Shown in pieces: positions 1 to 7,953 of a DNA stretch of 64,000 nt (position 1 is its first letter; each line of letters begins with the position of its first letter). The stretch is from Salinigranum salinum. GTDB lineage: Archaea; Halobacteriota; Halobacteria; Halobacteriales; Haloferacaceae. The DNA is taken from assembly GCF_009176545.1 (NCBI RefSeq), contig NZ_VTOJ01000002.1, positions 1,426,001 through 1,490,000 of the forward strand, in the 5' to 3' direction. The notes beneath the pieces are model-generated. The model was not told where the DNA came from and did not search any database. It saw only the letters and a program-made list of their open reading frames with translations. The position numbers and the translations under genes were made by a program.

Positions 1-951
1 GCCGAAGAACAGGGAGACGTCCTCCCCGAGACGCTCAGGGCGTGGGTGAACGATCGAGCGGCGGCGTCCGACGAGGAGCCGGCCGACGTCGTCTCGCGGG
101 CCGTCACGCTGTATCGTCTCGTCGAGGAGCACGCCGAAGCGACGGACGGAGAGATGCCCCCGGCCGACGAGTTCGACGAACTCGTCGCGTCCTTCGACAA
201 CCACGTGGCGGCGCTCGACGACCGCGTCGCGACGATCGAGGACGACCTCGACGACAACACCGGCCGCGTGACTGCGCTCGACGACCGCGTCGCGGCGGTC
301 GAAGACGACCTCGACGAGAAGATCACCGACGTCCGCGAGCGAGTGATCCAGATCAAGCGAGAGGCCGACGGAAAAGCGCCAGCCGACCACGACCATCCGG
401 CGCTCGACGAGCGAATCGAACGGGCGGGGACGACCGCGGTCGAGGCGAACACCTGCGTCGACGACCTCGAGACCCGCGTCGACAGCGGCTTCGAGAACTT
501 CGAGGAGATCCTCGAACACGTCGCCGACGACATGGACGACCGCGACGAGAAGCTCACGCGGCTCGCCTCGGTCGTCGTCGACCTCCGGCAGCGGCTCGCC
601 GAGGTCGAACACGCCGTCGCGACGGCCGACGCCGCGGCGGGGCTCAAGACGGCAGCCAACCGCCAGGGAGAGACGGTCGGAAACTGTGGAGAGTGCGACA
701 ACCGCGTCGCGGTCGGGCTCTTGACCGAGCCGAACTGCCCCCACTGTGACGCCGAGTTCAGCGGCGTCGAGTCCTCGGGTCGGTTCTTCGGCTCGGCGAC
801 GCTGACCACCCGACGCCGACCGGCGCTGACCGCCGGCGACGACCCGGCGGACGGCGACCGGGCCGCCGAGCCGGATGGTGCATCCGACGACACCACGGAG
901 TCGGAGCCGTCGACCGTGACGGAGCTGTTCGAGGGTGTCCGTCGTGAGTGA
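1..951 (+). CDS. Coiled-coil zinc-ribbon protein, 5' end outside window
   Basis: The reading frame is open from base 1, so the gene starts upstream of the window. The GTG at 46 is only an internal possibility. The first visible residues (LPETLRAWVNDRAA followed by ADVVSRAVTLYRLVEE) look like a small ribbon-helix-helix or DNA-binding helix pair. A long coiled coil follows, with repeated DDRVA.xEDDLD heptads over about 150 residues. Near the C-terminus lies a CGEC...CPHC zinc ribbon, then an acidic, disordered tail. The next gene overlaps its stop codon, so the two are probably co-transcribed. Function is unknown; a DNA- or membrane-associated scaffold is a guess. Confidence 0.75.
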   Translation, partial: AEEQGDVLPETLRAWVNDRAAASDEEPADVVSRAVTLYRLVEEHAEATDGEMPPADEFDELVASFDNHVAALDDRVATIEDDLDDNTGRVTALDDRVAAVEDDLDEKITDVRERVIQIKREADGKAPADHDHPALDERIERAGTTAVEANTCVDDLETRVDSGFENFEEILEHVADDMDDRDEKLTRLASVVVDLRQRLAEVEHAVATADAAAGLKTAANRQGETVGNCGECDNRVAVGLLTEPNCPHCDAEFSGVESSGRFFGSATLTTRRRPALTAGDDPADGDRAAEPDGASDDTTESEPSTVTELFEGVRRE

Positions 952-1744
952 CGAACGCACCGGCGGGTCGCCGCCGGAGACCGAACGGGACCGTGACGAA
1001 CCGCTGGGCGAGCTGGTCGACCGGTTCCGTGGACGACGCGACCGCGAGCAGGCGGTCGACCGCGACACCGACGTGGACGACGAACGTGGCGACACCGTGG
1101 ACGACGAGCGCGGCGACACCGTGGACGACGAGCGCGGCGGCACCGCCGGCGAGGCCACGGCGCGGGTGGACTCCGACGACGCGCTCTCCGGCGGCGACCC
1201 GGTCGGCGAGACGGCCGTCGACGGTCGCGGCGAGGAACTGTTCGAGGAGATGGACGTCGCCGAGGTCGACGCCGACGCGGTCTGGGAGTCGGTCGTCGCC
1301 GGCGAGGGTGATCCGGGTCTCGACGCCGGTGTGTCGGACACACCCGGAGGGACCCAGTTCTCCGCCGTCGTCGAACTGGACGAGGGAGACGGCTCTGTCG
1401 TCCAGAAGGACGACTACTGCGAGTCGTGTGCGTTCTTCACCGCGCCGCCGGAGGTCGCCTGCGAGTACGACGGATCGTCGATCGTCGAGGTCGTCGACAC
1501 CGAGCAGTTTCGGGTCCGCGGCTGTCCCGTCGTGACCGGGGACGTCGACACCGACGGCGTCGCGCTCGGGGAGACCGACGCCGACGGCATCGGCGACACC
1601 TCCCGCACCGCCGACGATGGCGACGACGCCGGTGCCTCCGACTCCCCCGACGCTGGCGACACCTCCGACGATCCCGACGGTCCCGACGGTTCCGACGACG
1701 CCGACAGTGGCGACAGTTCCGACGACGCCGACGACTCCGAGTGA
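944..1744 (+). CDS. Acidic haloarchaeal protein with Cys pair, unknown function
   Basis: This 266-residue, very acidic protein of unknown function overlaps the preceding stop codon by 8 bp, which argues for translational coupling. GTG at 944 gives MSDERTGG; GTG at 935 in the same frame is the alternative start. The N-terminal third holds three near-identical 8-residue units (VDDERGDT). The only ordered-looking part is the KDDYCESCAFFTAPPEVACEYD stretch with Cys pairs, followed by VDTEQFRVRGCPVV, which suggests a small metal-binding fold. The last 80 residues are Asp/Ser-rich low complexity. No family was recognised. Confidence 0.7.
   Translation: MSDERTGGSPPETERDRDEPLGELVDRFRGRRDREQAVDRDTDVDDERGDTVDDERGDTVDDERGGTAGEATARVDSDDALSGGDPVGETAVDGRGEELFEEMDVAEVDADAVWESVVAGEGDPGLDAGVSDTPGGTQFSAVVELDEGDGSVVQKDDYCESCAFFTAPPEVACEYDGSSIVEVVDTEQFRVRGCPVVTGDVDTDGVALGETDADGIGDTSRTADDGDDAGASDSPDAGDTSDDPDGPDGSDDADSGDSSDDADDSE
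1073..1144 (+). repeat. Three tandem copies of a 24-bp in-frame repeat
   Basis: Three consecutive 24-bp units start at 1073, 1097 and 1121, each encoding VDDERGDT or VDDERGGT. Copies two and three differ by a single base, so the expansion looks recent. It lies in the disordered N-terminal part of the acidic protein. Confidence 0.9.
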
Positions 1745-1774
1745 CTGATGTGGCGCGGACTCCGAGTGTGAGGT

Positions 1775-2104
1775 ATGCAGTTCTGCGACCACTGCGGGTC
1801 GATGATGGTCTCGCGGGACGGCGAGATGGTGTGTACCGCCGACGACTGCGACGGAACCTCCGAGAAGGACACCGACCTCGCCGCTCAGTTCACCTCGACC
1901 GAGTCACAGACCGACTCGGAGGTCATCGAGACGAGCGAGGAGGCCAACTTCGAGGGGAAGCCGACGGCGACCGACGTCACCTGCGACGAGTGCGGCCACG
2001 GCGTGGCGTGGTACACGATCAAACAGACCGCCTCCGCGGACGAACCGCCGACGCGCTTCTTCAAGTGCAAGGAGTGTGGCTACCGCTGGCGCGAGTACAA
2101 CTGA
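1775..2104 (+). CDS. tfs: Transcription factor S (TFS), RNA cleavage factor of archaeal RNA polymerase
   Basis: TFS binds RNA polymerase and stimulates transcript cleavage in stalled complexes, the archaeal counterpart of TFIIS. At 109 residues it has the usual family length. An N-terminal zinc ribbon uses C4/C7/C20/C25, and a C-terminal TFIIS-type ribbon uses C70/C73/C98/C101. The conserved acidic pair D89-E90 lies in the loop that reaches the polymerase active site (SADEPPTRFFKC). The start ATG at 1775 gives MQFCDHCGSMM, typical of the family. The gene lies 30 bp after the acidic protein, with a UspA gene downstream on the same strand. Confidence 0.95.
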   Translation: MQFCDHCGSMMVSRDGEMVCTADDCDGTSEKDTDLAAQFTSTESQTDSEVIETSEEANFEGKPTATDVTCDECGHGVAWYTIKQTASADEPPTRFFKCKECGYRWREYN

Positions 2105-2186
2105 CCCCTGCCCGCGACCGCAACCGACGCACGTCGCCGGTCGACCCCGGCCACGCTTTTTCACGGCGGCGACACAACCGGGTCGC

Positions 2187-2618
2187 ATGTACGACGCGAT
2201 CTTGATCCCGACAGACGGGAGCGACGCGAGCACGGCCGCGGTCGAACAGGGCGTCGCCGTCGCGGAGCGGTTCGAGGCACAGGTCCACTTCCTGCACGTC
2301 GTCGACGTAGGCGTCGAGATGGCCGCGTCGGGCGTCGGCGACATCGCGGACGACCTCACCGAGACGCTCGACGCGGTGGCGACGGAGGCGCTCGACGCGG
2401 CCGCGGCACGCGCCGAGGAGGGGGGCGTGCCCCACGAACGGACGGTGCTCGAAGGGTTCCCGCGCGACGCGATCGTCGAGTACAGCGACGACCGGGACGT
2501 CGACCTCGTCGTCCTGGGAGCGAGCGGCCGGTCGGGGGTCACCGAGCACCTCCTCGGGAGCACGGCAGAGCGCGTCGCCCACGTGGTCGACATCTCCGTG
2601 TTGATCGCGCGGCCGTAG
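2187..2618 (+). CDS. Universal stress protein (UspA family)
   Basis: This 143-residue single-domain Usp has the family hallmarks: MYDAILIPTDGSDAS at the N-terminus (strand 1 and the nucleotide-contacting Asp) and the C-terminal VVLGASGRSGVTEHLLGSTAERV motif (G-2x-G-9x-G-S/T), which indicates the ATP-binding type. A Thr replaces the usual Ser near the motif end. The ATG at 2187 is preferred over an upstream in-frame ATG because it gives the canonical start and lies about 28 nt after a TATA-like stretch (acgctttttcac). It is one of three Usp genes in the window. The specific role is unknown. Confidence 0.92.
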   Translation: MYDAILIPTDGSDASTAAVEQGVAVAERFEAQVHFLHVVDVGVEMAASGVGDIADDLTETLDAVATEALDAAAARAEEGGVPHERTVLEGFPRDAIVEYSDDRDVDLVVLGASGRSGVTEHLLGSTAERVAHVVDISVLIARP

Positions 2619-2910
2619 CGCTCGCGCACCCACGACTGACGAGTCGGTGGGACGGCTCGGATCGGCGATCGCGTCGCTCGACCCACGTCACCGGTCGACC
2701 GAGATCGACGGCGGGAGCGCGTGGGTAGTCGACCGCGGGTCGGAGGGTTCTCCCGGGATGAAAGCGAGACTAAACAGGGCTCATCTGGCATTCGTGTGTG
2801 CAGACGGTGAGACACGACGACGACCACCGGAGACGGAGCGGTGCGCCGTGAGGGAGGCGACACCGCGGTGTGGCTCTCACGGCAGATGGTGATGCGGGTC
2901 ACCCACCGGC

Positions 2911-3441
2911 TCATCCGTGTCGCGCGTCGTCCAGCGCCCGAGCCAGCTCGTCCACGTCCGGGAGCCACAGCTCGACCGCTCGGCCCTCCTCCCGAACGAG
3001 CCGGAGGCCGTCGTCCCCGAGCACGTACCGCACTTCGTCCTCGTCCCAGTCGACCCAGCCGCGACCGAGGTTGACGCGCCGGAGGCTCGGTTCGGGGTCG
3101 GGTCGGCGGCCGCGTCGCTCGACTCGCGCCACCGACTCGACCGGGATCACCCGGGGAGAGCGGTGCCACGGCCGCACCCGGTAGCGGAGTTCCCCGTCCG
3201 AGAGCCCGACCTCGAACCGGAGCCGCCAGAGCAGTGGGATCGGCGCGAACAGCAAGAGCGCGGCGAGCGCGACGACCCAGAGCGGGTCGTTCTCGACGAC
3301 GGTGAGCGCGGCGACGATCAGCAGGACGGGGACGGAGGTGAGCGCCACCGAGAGGGCCAGCCCCCGGGAGACGAGCGGCACGGTCGTCTCGTAGTCCGGG
3401 TCGGCGTCGTCGTCTGTGCCGCGGCCGGGCGTGGAGGACAC
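2911..3441 (-). CDS. Two-TM membrane protein with PH-like domain
   Basis: This 176-residue protein starts at a GTG (MSSTPGRGTDD). After about 28 polar residues come two transmembrane helices separated by a very short turn (LALSVALTSVPVLLIVAALTVV and LWVVALAALLLFAPIPLLW). A roughly 100-residue beta-rich domain with the pattern FEVGLSDGELRYRVRP...VARVERR follows, resembling bacterial PH-like (bPH) membrane-linked domains. No function is known. It lies downstream of another membrane protein on the same strand, separated by about 110 bp. The start is chosen at the first valid codon after the neighbour; a shorter form is unlikely. Confidence 0.7.
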   Translation of the reverse strand: MSSTPGRGTDDDADPDYETTVPLVSRGLALSVALTSVPVLLIVAALTVVENDPLWVVALAALLLFAPIPLLWRLRFEVGLSDGELRYRVRPWHRSPRVIPVESVARVERRGRRPDPEPSLRRVNLGRGWVDWDEDEVRYVLGDDGLRLVREEGRAVELWLPDVDELARALDDARHG

Positions 3442-3550
3442 GAGTACGGTCGACGGGTACGCACGGCACCGCAATCGGTGTTGCCCTCCGTTCTCGGAGC
3501 AGGCGCGGAGCCACCGGGTGGAACCGCCCGGGGCAGGTCTCGTGGAGGGG

Positions 3551-4564
3551 TTACGCCGTCGTGTACGCGTAGCCGTACGCCGCGAGGGGGAGCGATCCGA
3601 CCCAGCCGACGAACAGGATGGGGAGCGCGACGACGGCGCCGAAGCCGCCGACCGCGGCGAGCGGTGCGCCCACGCCGACGGCGGCGGTGGCGACCGACGC
3701 GACGGCGAGCCGCCCCCACGCCCGTCGACGGAGGCAGGAGCCGGCGAACAGGCCGAGCGCGGCGACGGCCGCGACGGACGGGGCGAGCGCGAGCCGGATG
3801 CCGAGCGAGCCGCGGCCCGCGAGCACCGACAGCGCGAGCGAGCCGACCCAGGCGACGGCGACGACGGCGAGTGCGGTCCGGTCGTCGAGCGGCCGGGGGG
3901 TGTCGCGCGTCCGGAGCGCCGCGAGCAGTCCGACGCCGGCGACGACGTACGCCCGGCCGATGGGAGCGAGGACGAACCCACCCAGGAGCGCGAACAGTCG
4001 GCCGACGAGCGCACCTTCCGAACGCGTCCGCACGAGGTAGTACGTCCCATCGCGGACGACCAGTCCCGGTTCGACGAAGCCCGCCGTCCGCACGGATCCC
4101 TCGTCGACGACGCGGCGCACGTCGGGCGGTGCCGCGTCGTACGGCGTCGCCACCGCCGCGGCGACGGCCTCGCCCGTGGTGGGTTCGAGCCGGATCGTCG
4201 CCCGCGTCCGCTCCGCCGCGACCGTGAGGCCGAGGCGGTAGTACCGGCCGTCGTACACGGCGTACCGGGCGTCGACGTCCTTCAGCTGGATGTGGAGCTC
4301 CGGCGGCACCGCCCCCTCGAACCGTCCGGTGCGGGCGGCGGTGGCGACCGGCTCCCGGACGGGCTCGGCGTCGTCCGCGAGGAGCGCGTCGAGGTTCGCC
4401 ACGTCGGGCTCGGCGTCGGCGACCGTCGCGGGGCGTGCAGCGGGGTCGACCGCGCGTGCGACGTACTCGGTCTGGAGCGACGCGGCGGTGCCGAAGCTCG
4501 CGCTCAGCAGGAGCCCGGCGACGAGGAGCGTCGCGACTGCCGCGTACCGACGCGTGGGGACCAC
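3551..4564 (-). CDS. Haloarchaeal membrane protein with exported N-terminal domain
   Basis: This 337-residue protein starts at GTG 4564. Residues 8-28 form a signal-like hydrophobic helix (VATLLVAGLLLSASFGTAA). About 150 residues of predicted extracytoplasmic domain follow, with a YYRLGLTV...GTYYLVRTRS pattern. The C-terminal half has about four transmembrane helices (GRLFALLGGFVLAPIGRAYVVAG onward). It belongs to no family I recognise. The downstream gene is another membrane protein on the same strand, so a shared envelope role is possible but unproven. Confidence 0.7.
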   Translation of the reverse strand: MVPTRRYAAVATLLVAGLLLSASFGTAASLQTEYVARAVDPAARPATVADAEPDVANLDALLADDAEPVREPVATAARTGRFEGAVPPELHIQLKDVDARYAVYDGRYYRLGLTVAAERTRATIRLEPTTGEAVAAAVATPYDAAPPDVRRVVDEGSVRTAGFVEPGLVVRDGTYYLVRTRSEGALVGRLFALLGGFVLAPIGRAYVVAGVGLLAALRTRDTPRPLDDRTALAVVAVAWVGSLALSVLAGRGSLGIRLALAPSVAAVAALGLFAGSCLRRRAWGRLAVASVATAAVGVGAPLAAVGGFGAVVALPILFVGWVGSLPLAAYGYAYTTA

Positions 4565-4645
4565 GCCCGGGCGTCGGTCGCGGCCCGTGGTATATCCTGT
4601 GGACTCGTGGCTGCGACGGACGACGAGGACCCGAGGGAGGGAGCG

Positions 4646-5293
4646 CTACCCGAGCGACCGGGCGAGGAACGGCGCGACCACCTCCGCCGCGGTCCCCGCC
4701 TGCCCGACGAAGAAGTGGTCGGCCGGGAGTTCGACGCAGTCGCCATCTCGTCTTCGAACCGCGTCGGCGACCGGCTCCCACTCGACGGTCGTGTCACGCG
4801 CGCCGGCGACGACCTGCATCGGGATCGAGAGCGACCCGACGGCGGCGACCGCGTCGAGGTCGGCGGCGAGCCGTCTCGCGGGAGCGAGCGCGCTCACCGC
4901 GGCCGGGCGTGTCGCGGCGGCGTCGGTGTCGCCACCGGCAGCGTCGGTGTCCGTCTCCCAGAGGTCGGCGGCCGCGAGGAACGCGACGCAGCCGCCGAAG
5001 CTGTAGCCGAACAGCGCGACCCTTTCGTGTCCCAGTTCACCCCGGGCGTGTCGGACGGCGTTCACGGCGTCGCGGACTTCACCCTCGCCCTCGGCCCACG
5101 GGCCGTAGTCGAAGCGGAGACAGTCGACTCCGCGGTCGACGAGCGCCCGAGAGACGGCACGGAGCCGCTCGTCGCTCCGGGAGCCGCGGTGCCGGGGGTG
5201 TGGTGGGCAAGCGACCACACACGCCCCGCCCGCGTTGCCGTCGAGCGTGGCGCGGACGTCGCGGCCTCCGCCGACGGTGACAGCAGTGCTCAT
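4646..5293 (-). CDS. Alpha/beta hydrolase (dienelactone-hydrolase-like)
   Basis: This 215-residue cytoplasmic hydrolase has the nucleophile elbow GYSFGG with S98. The likely catalytic Asp is in GARDTTVEWEP and the His in LPADHFFVGQ. An HPRHRGSRSD segment matches the HP oxyanion loop of short COG2945-like hydrolases. The substrate is unknown. The ATG at 5293 is preferred over an earlier in-frame codon at 5392, which would run through the divergent pspA promoter. It is transcribed away from pspA, sharing a 99-bp intergenic region. Confidence 0.85.
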   Translation of the reverse strand: MSTAVTVGGGRDVRATLDGNAGGACVVACPPHPRHRGSRSDERLRAVSRALVDRGVDCLRFDYGPWAEGEGEVRDAVNAVRHARGELGHERVALFGYSFGGCVAFLAAADLWETDTDAAGGDTDAAATRPAAVSALAPARRLAADLDAVAAVGSLSIPMQVVAGARDTTVEWEPVADAVRRRDGDCVELPADHFFVGQAGTAAEVVAPFLARSLG

Positions 5294-5350
5294 AGTCGAG
5301 AGAGGACGAACCGGGAGAAAACCCCTCCGCCGGCCGGGAACGACCCGGTA

Positions 5351-5369
5351 CTCACGTGAGCTTTTAACC
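5351..5369 (+). promoter_or_regulatory. pspA promoter: TATA-like box with adjacent 10-bp palindrome
   Basis: A TATA-like cttttaacc at 5361-5369 lies about 27 nt before the pspA ATG, the spacing of haloarchaeal leaderless genes. Directly upstream is a perfect palindrome ctcacgtgag (5351-5360). Its place next to the BRE/TATA would suit an operator, but a 10-bp palindrome is not rare by chance. Confidence 0.55.
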
Positions 5370-5392
5370 TCGGCGTACCCAACAGGTGGCAC

Positions 5393-6217
5393 ATGGGAAT
5401 CCTCTCACGCGCGTCGTACGTCGTCCGTTCGAAACTCAACGCCCTCCTCAACCGGGCGGAGGACCCCTCCGAGACGCTGGACTACTCCTACGAGAAGATG
5501 CGGGACGAACTCCAGCAGGTCAAGCAGGGGATCGCGGATCTCACCACGCAGAAGAAACGGCTCGAGATACAGAAACGCCGGCTCGAGGAGAACGTCGAGA
5601 AGCACAACGAGCAGGCCCGCGAGGCCGTGCGCCAGGACCGTGAGGACCTCGCGCGGCAGGCGCTGGAGAAGAAGCAGTCGAAGATGGAGCAGATCGACCA
5701 GCTGGAGACGCAGATCGCCAACCTGCAGGAGACCCAGGACAACCTCGTCGAGAAGAAGGACCAGCTCCAGTCGCGGATCGAGGAGTTCCGCACGAAGAAG
5801 GAGACGATGAAGGCGCGGTACGAGGCTGCGGAGGCGTCCTCGCGGGTGTCGGAGGCGATGACCGGAGCCGGCGACGAGATGGCCGACGTGTCGCGTGCGA
5901 TCGAGCGTGCCGAGGAACGAACCGACGAGATGGAGGCACGGGCGGCGGCGATGGACGAACTCGAGGACACGGGCGCGTTCGACGACGCACTCTCGGACAA
6001 GGACTCCATCGACCGCGAACTGCAGGCCGGACGCGCCTCCAGAGAGGTCGACACCGAGCTGGAGACGCTGAAGGCGGAACTCGGGAAGTCGTCGGCGGAC
6101 GGCGAGGACGCGACGGCCGAGACCGACGAGGCCGACGTCGAGGCTGTCGAGACCGACATCGACGACGCGGCCGTCGAGGCGGAGCTCGAGGAACTGAAGA
6201 ACGAGGACGACGCCTGA
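5393..6217 (+). CDS. pspA: PspA/IM30 family membrane-remodelling protein
   Basis: This is a 274-residue PspA/Vipp1 (ESCRT-III superfamily) protein that binds membranes peripherally and is tied to envelope stress. It opens with the family signature MGILSRASYVVRSKLNALLNRAEDP, followed by DYSYEKMRDELQQVKQGIADL and a long, highly charged helical hairpin to about residue 165. The C-terminal 100 residues are acidic and end in AELEELKNEDDA. A leaderless promoter precedes it. The GCS2-like gene begins only 12 bp after the stop, so they are probably one transcript. The archaeal role is inferred from family knowledge. Confidence 0.93.
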   Translation: MGILSRASYVVRSKLNALLNRAEDPSETLDYSYEKMRDELQQVKQGIADLTTQKKRLEIQKRRLEENVEKHNEQAREAVRQDREDLARQALEKKQSKMEQIDQLETQIANLQETQDNLVEKKDQLQSRIEEFRTKKETMKARYEAAEASSRVSEAMTGAGDEMADVSRAIERAEERTDEMEARAAAMDELEDTGAFDDALSDKDSIDRELQAGRASREVDTELETLKAELGKSSADGEDATAETDEADVEAVETDIDDAAVEAELEELKNEDDA

Positions 6218-6229
6218 GCGATCGAGCAG

Positions 6230-7918
6230 ATGACGGGAGACTCGGCGGAGCGCGGAGAGGCGGCGGGGAGCGCCGGCGGTGGGACCGCCGGACGACGAAC
6301 GGGACGAACGGCGCGAGCGACGACGGCGGTGGCAAGCGACCTCGTCGAGGCGGTCGAACTGGCGCTCGACGCCGACACGCGGGTCGAGTTCGACCGGCGG
6401 GTGGCCGACCAGGCGCTCCGGCTCGCAGGCGACTGTCGGAACGGACGCGTCGATACCGGCGACTACGCCATCGGGCTCGAACTCGAGGCGTACGCCGTCG
6501 ACGACGATGGACGACCGACGGCGATCCCGGACGCGGCGTTCGATGAGGCCGACTGCGGGAAGGAGCTGGGTGTCCACAACGTCGAACTCCACACGGATCC
6601 CGACCGGTTCACGGAAACGGGGTTCAGACAGCAGCGCGACGCGCTGACGGAGCGGTACGAACGGACGCGCGACTGCCTCGCGGCGCACGACTGTCGGCTC
6701 GTGCTCGACGCGATGTGGACCGTCCCTCCGGCGGAGGGGACCGGGGCGTACCTCGGGGCGACCGACGAGCGGGACGGCGTCACCGTCGCACGCAACATGC
6801 GGACGGACGCGCGCTACCACGCGCTGGACAACGAGACGCTCAGGCGAGCAGGCGGGAGCGTGAAGATCACCGCGCCCGGCGTCGACCACGACTTCCCGTC
6901 GATCCTCGTCGAGTCGCTGGCGACGTCGATCCAGCCACACCTCCAGGTGCCCTCCGGCGCGGTGTTCCCGGCGTACTTCAACACCGCGATCCGGACGCTC
7001 GGGCCGGTGCTCGCGCTGGGGACGAACTCGCCGTTCCTCCCCGCCGACCTCTACGAGGACGTCGACGGGGACGCGGCAGAACGGATCGTCGACGAGACGC
7101 CGCACGAACTCCGCGTGGCGGTGTTCGAGGGGTCGATGAACGCGGCGGCACCGCCCGGTGCCGGCAAGGTGCGCGTCCCGCCGGACGTCGGGACGCTCGA
7201 GGAGGTCGTCACCCGACTGGTGGCCGACGAGACGTACGCGCCGTTCCTCGACGTCCCGGACCCCGACGAGGAGTACCCGGACCCTTACCCGGAGCTGACA
7301 CACAAGCGAGGGACGTACTGGCGGTGGATTCGGGCGGTCATCGGCGGCCAGATCCCCCGCGGGGCCGACGGCGACGACCTCCGGGCCTCCGTCAGGGTCG
7401 AGTACCGCCCGCTGCCGACGCAGCCGACGATCGGGGAGGCCGTCTCGCTGTTCGCGCTCGTCGCCGGGCTGCTCCGCGGACTCGTCACGGGCGACCACCC
7501 GCTCCGTGACCTCCCCTGGGACGACGCCGAGGCGACGTTCTACCGCGCGGTCGACGCGGGTCTCGACGCCGATCTCGCGTGGGTGACCGAGACGGGCGAT
7601 CGCACCACGGACGCAGCGACGATCTACGCCGAGGTGTTCGACTACGCCCGCCGCGGGCTCCGCGAGGCCGGGTTCGGTGACGCCGGCATCGAGGAGTTCC
7701 TCCGACCGGTCGAGCGCCGCTTCGAGACGGGCCGGACGCCGAGCCGGTGGAAGAAGGCTGCCGTCCGGGCGCGGCTCGCCGACGGCGCGTCCCTGCCGGA
7801 GGCGATCGTGGGGATGCAGCGCGAGTACGTCGAGCGCGCCGGCGGCGACCCGCTCGTCGAGTGGCCGTGGCCGGAGGGCGAGCCGGAGCCGGCCTCGGGG
7901 TCGGAAGGCGGCCGGTGA
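6230..7918 (+). CDS. Glutamate-cysteine-ligase-like (GCS2-type) protein
   Basis: This 562-residue protein has the start of a GCS2-fold ligase core (YAIGLELEAYAVDDDGRPT), then VHNVELHTDP, SVKITAPGVDHDFPSILVESLATSIQPHLQVP and, near the end of the core, SVRVEYRPLPTQPTIGEAVSLFALVAG. These resemble carboxylate-amine ligases that make gamma-glutamylcysteine, the main haloarchaeal thiol. It could instead be a relative with another substrate. The first 33 residues are Gly/Arg-rich and poorly protein-like, so GTG 6329 (MASDLVEAV) may be the true start. It follows pspA by 12 bp and precedes an LLM oxidoreductase by 35 bp. Confidence 0.62.
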   Translation: MTGDSAERGEAAGSAGGGTAGRRTGRTARATTAVASDLVEAVELALDADTRVEFDRRVADQALRLAGDCRNGRVDTGDYAIGLELEAYAVDDDGRPTAIPDAAFDEADCGKELGVHNVELHTDPDRFTETGFRQQRDALTERYERTRDCLAAHDCRLVLDAMWTVPPAEGTGAYLGATDERDGVTVARNMRTDARYHALDNETLRRAGGSVKITAPGVDHDFPSILVESLATSIQPHLQVPSGAVFPAYFNTAIRTLGPVLALGTNSPFLPADLYEDVDGDAAERIVDETPHELRVAVFEGSMNAAAPPGAGKVRVPPDVGTLEEVVTRLVADETYAPFLDVPDPDEEYPDPYPELTHKRGTYWRWIRAVIGGQIPRGADGDDLRASVRVEYRPLPTQPTIGEAVSLFALVAGLLRGLVTGDHPLRDLPWDDAEATFYRAVDAGLDADLAWVTETGDRTTDAATIYAEVFDYARRGLREAGFGDAGIEEFLRPVERRFETGRTPSRWKKAAVRARLADGASLPEAIVGMQREYVERAGGDPLVEWPWPEGEPEPASGSEGGR

Positions 7919-7953
7919 GTCGAGCCGAGCGGAGACGGGAGGAATGACCTGAG

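Noticed and set aside
2619..2910. Possible small gene in the 292-bp gap after the first uspA (ATG-like start near 2647)
   Set aside because: Composition is unlike haloarchaeal proteins (no acidic bias, mixed frames) and no promoter was seen; left as an empty gap. Nothing resembling a tRNA was found.
1904..3514. Minus-strand frame of 536 codons over tfs and the first uspA
   Set aside because: It is antisense to two well-supported genes and its composition (Arg/Pro-rich) is typical of off-frame reading in GC-rich DNA.
3416..5359. Plus-strand frame of 647 codons over three minus-strand genes
   Set aside because: Arg/Asp/Gly-rich off-frame translation opposite two membrane proteins and a hydrolase with clear motifs.
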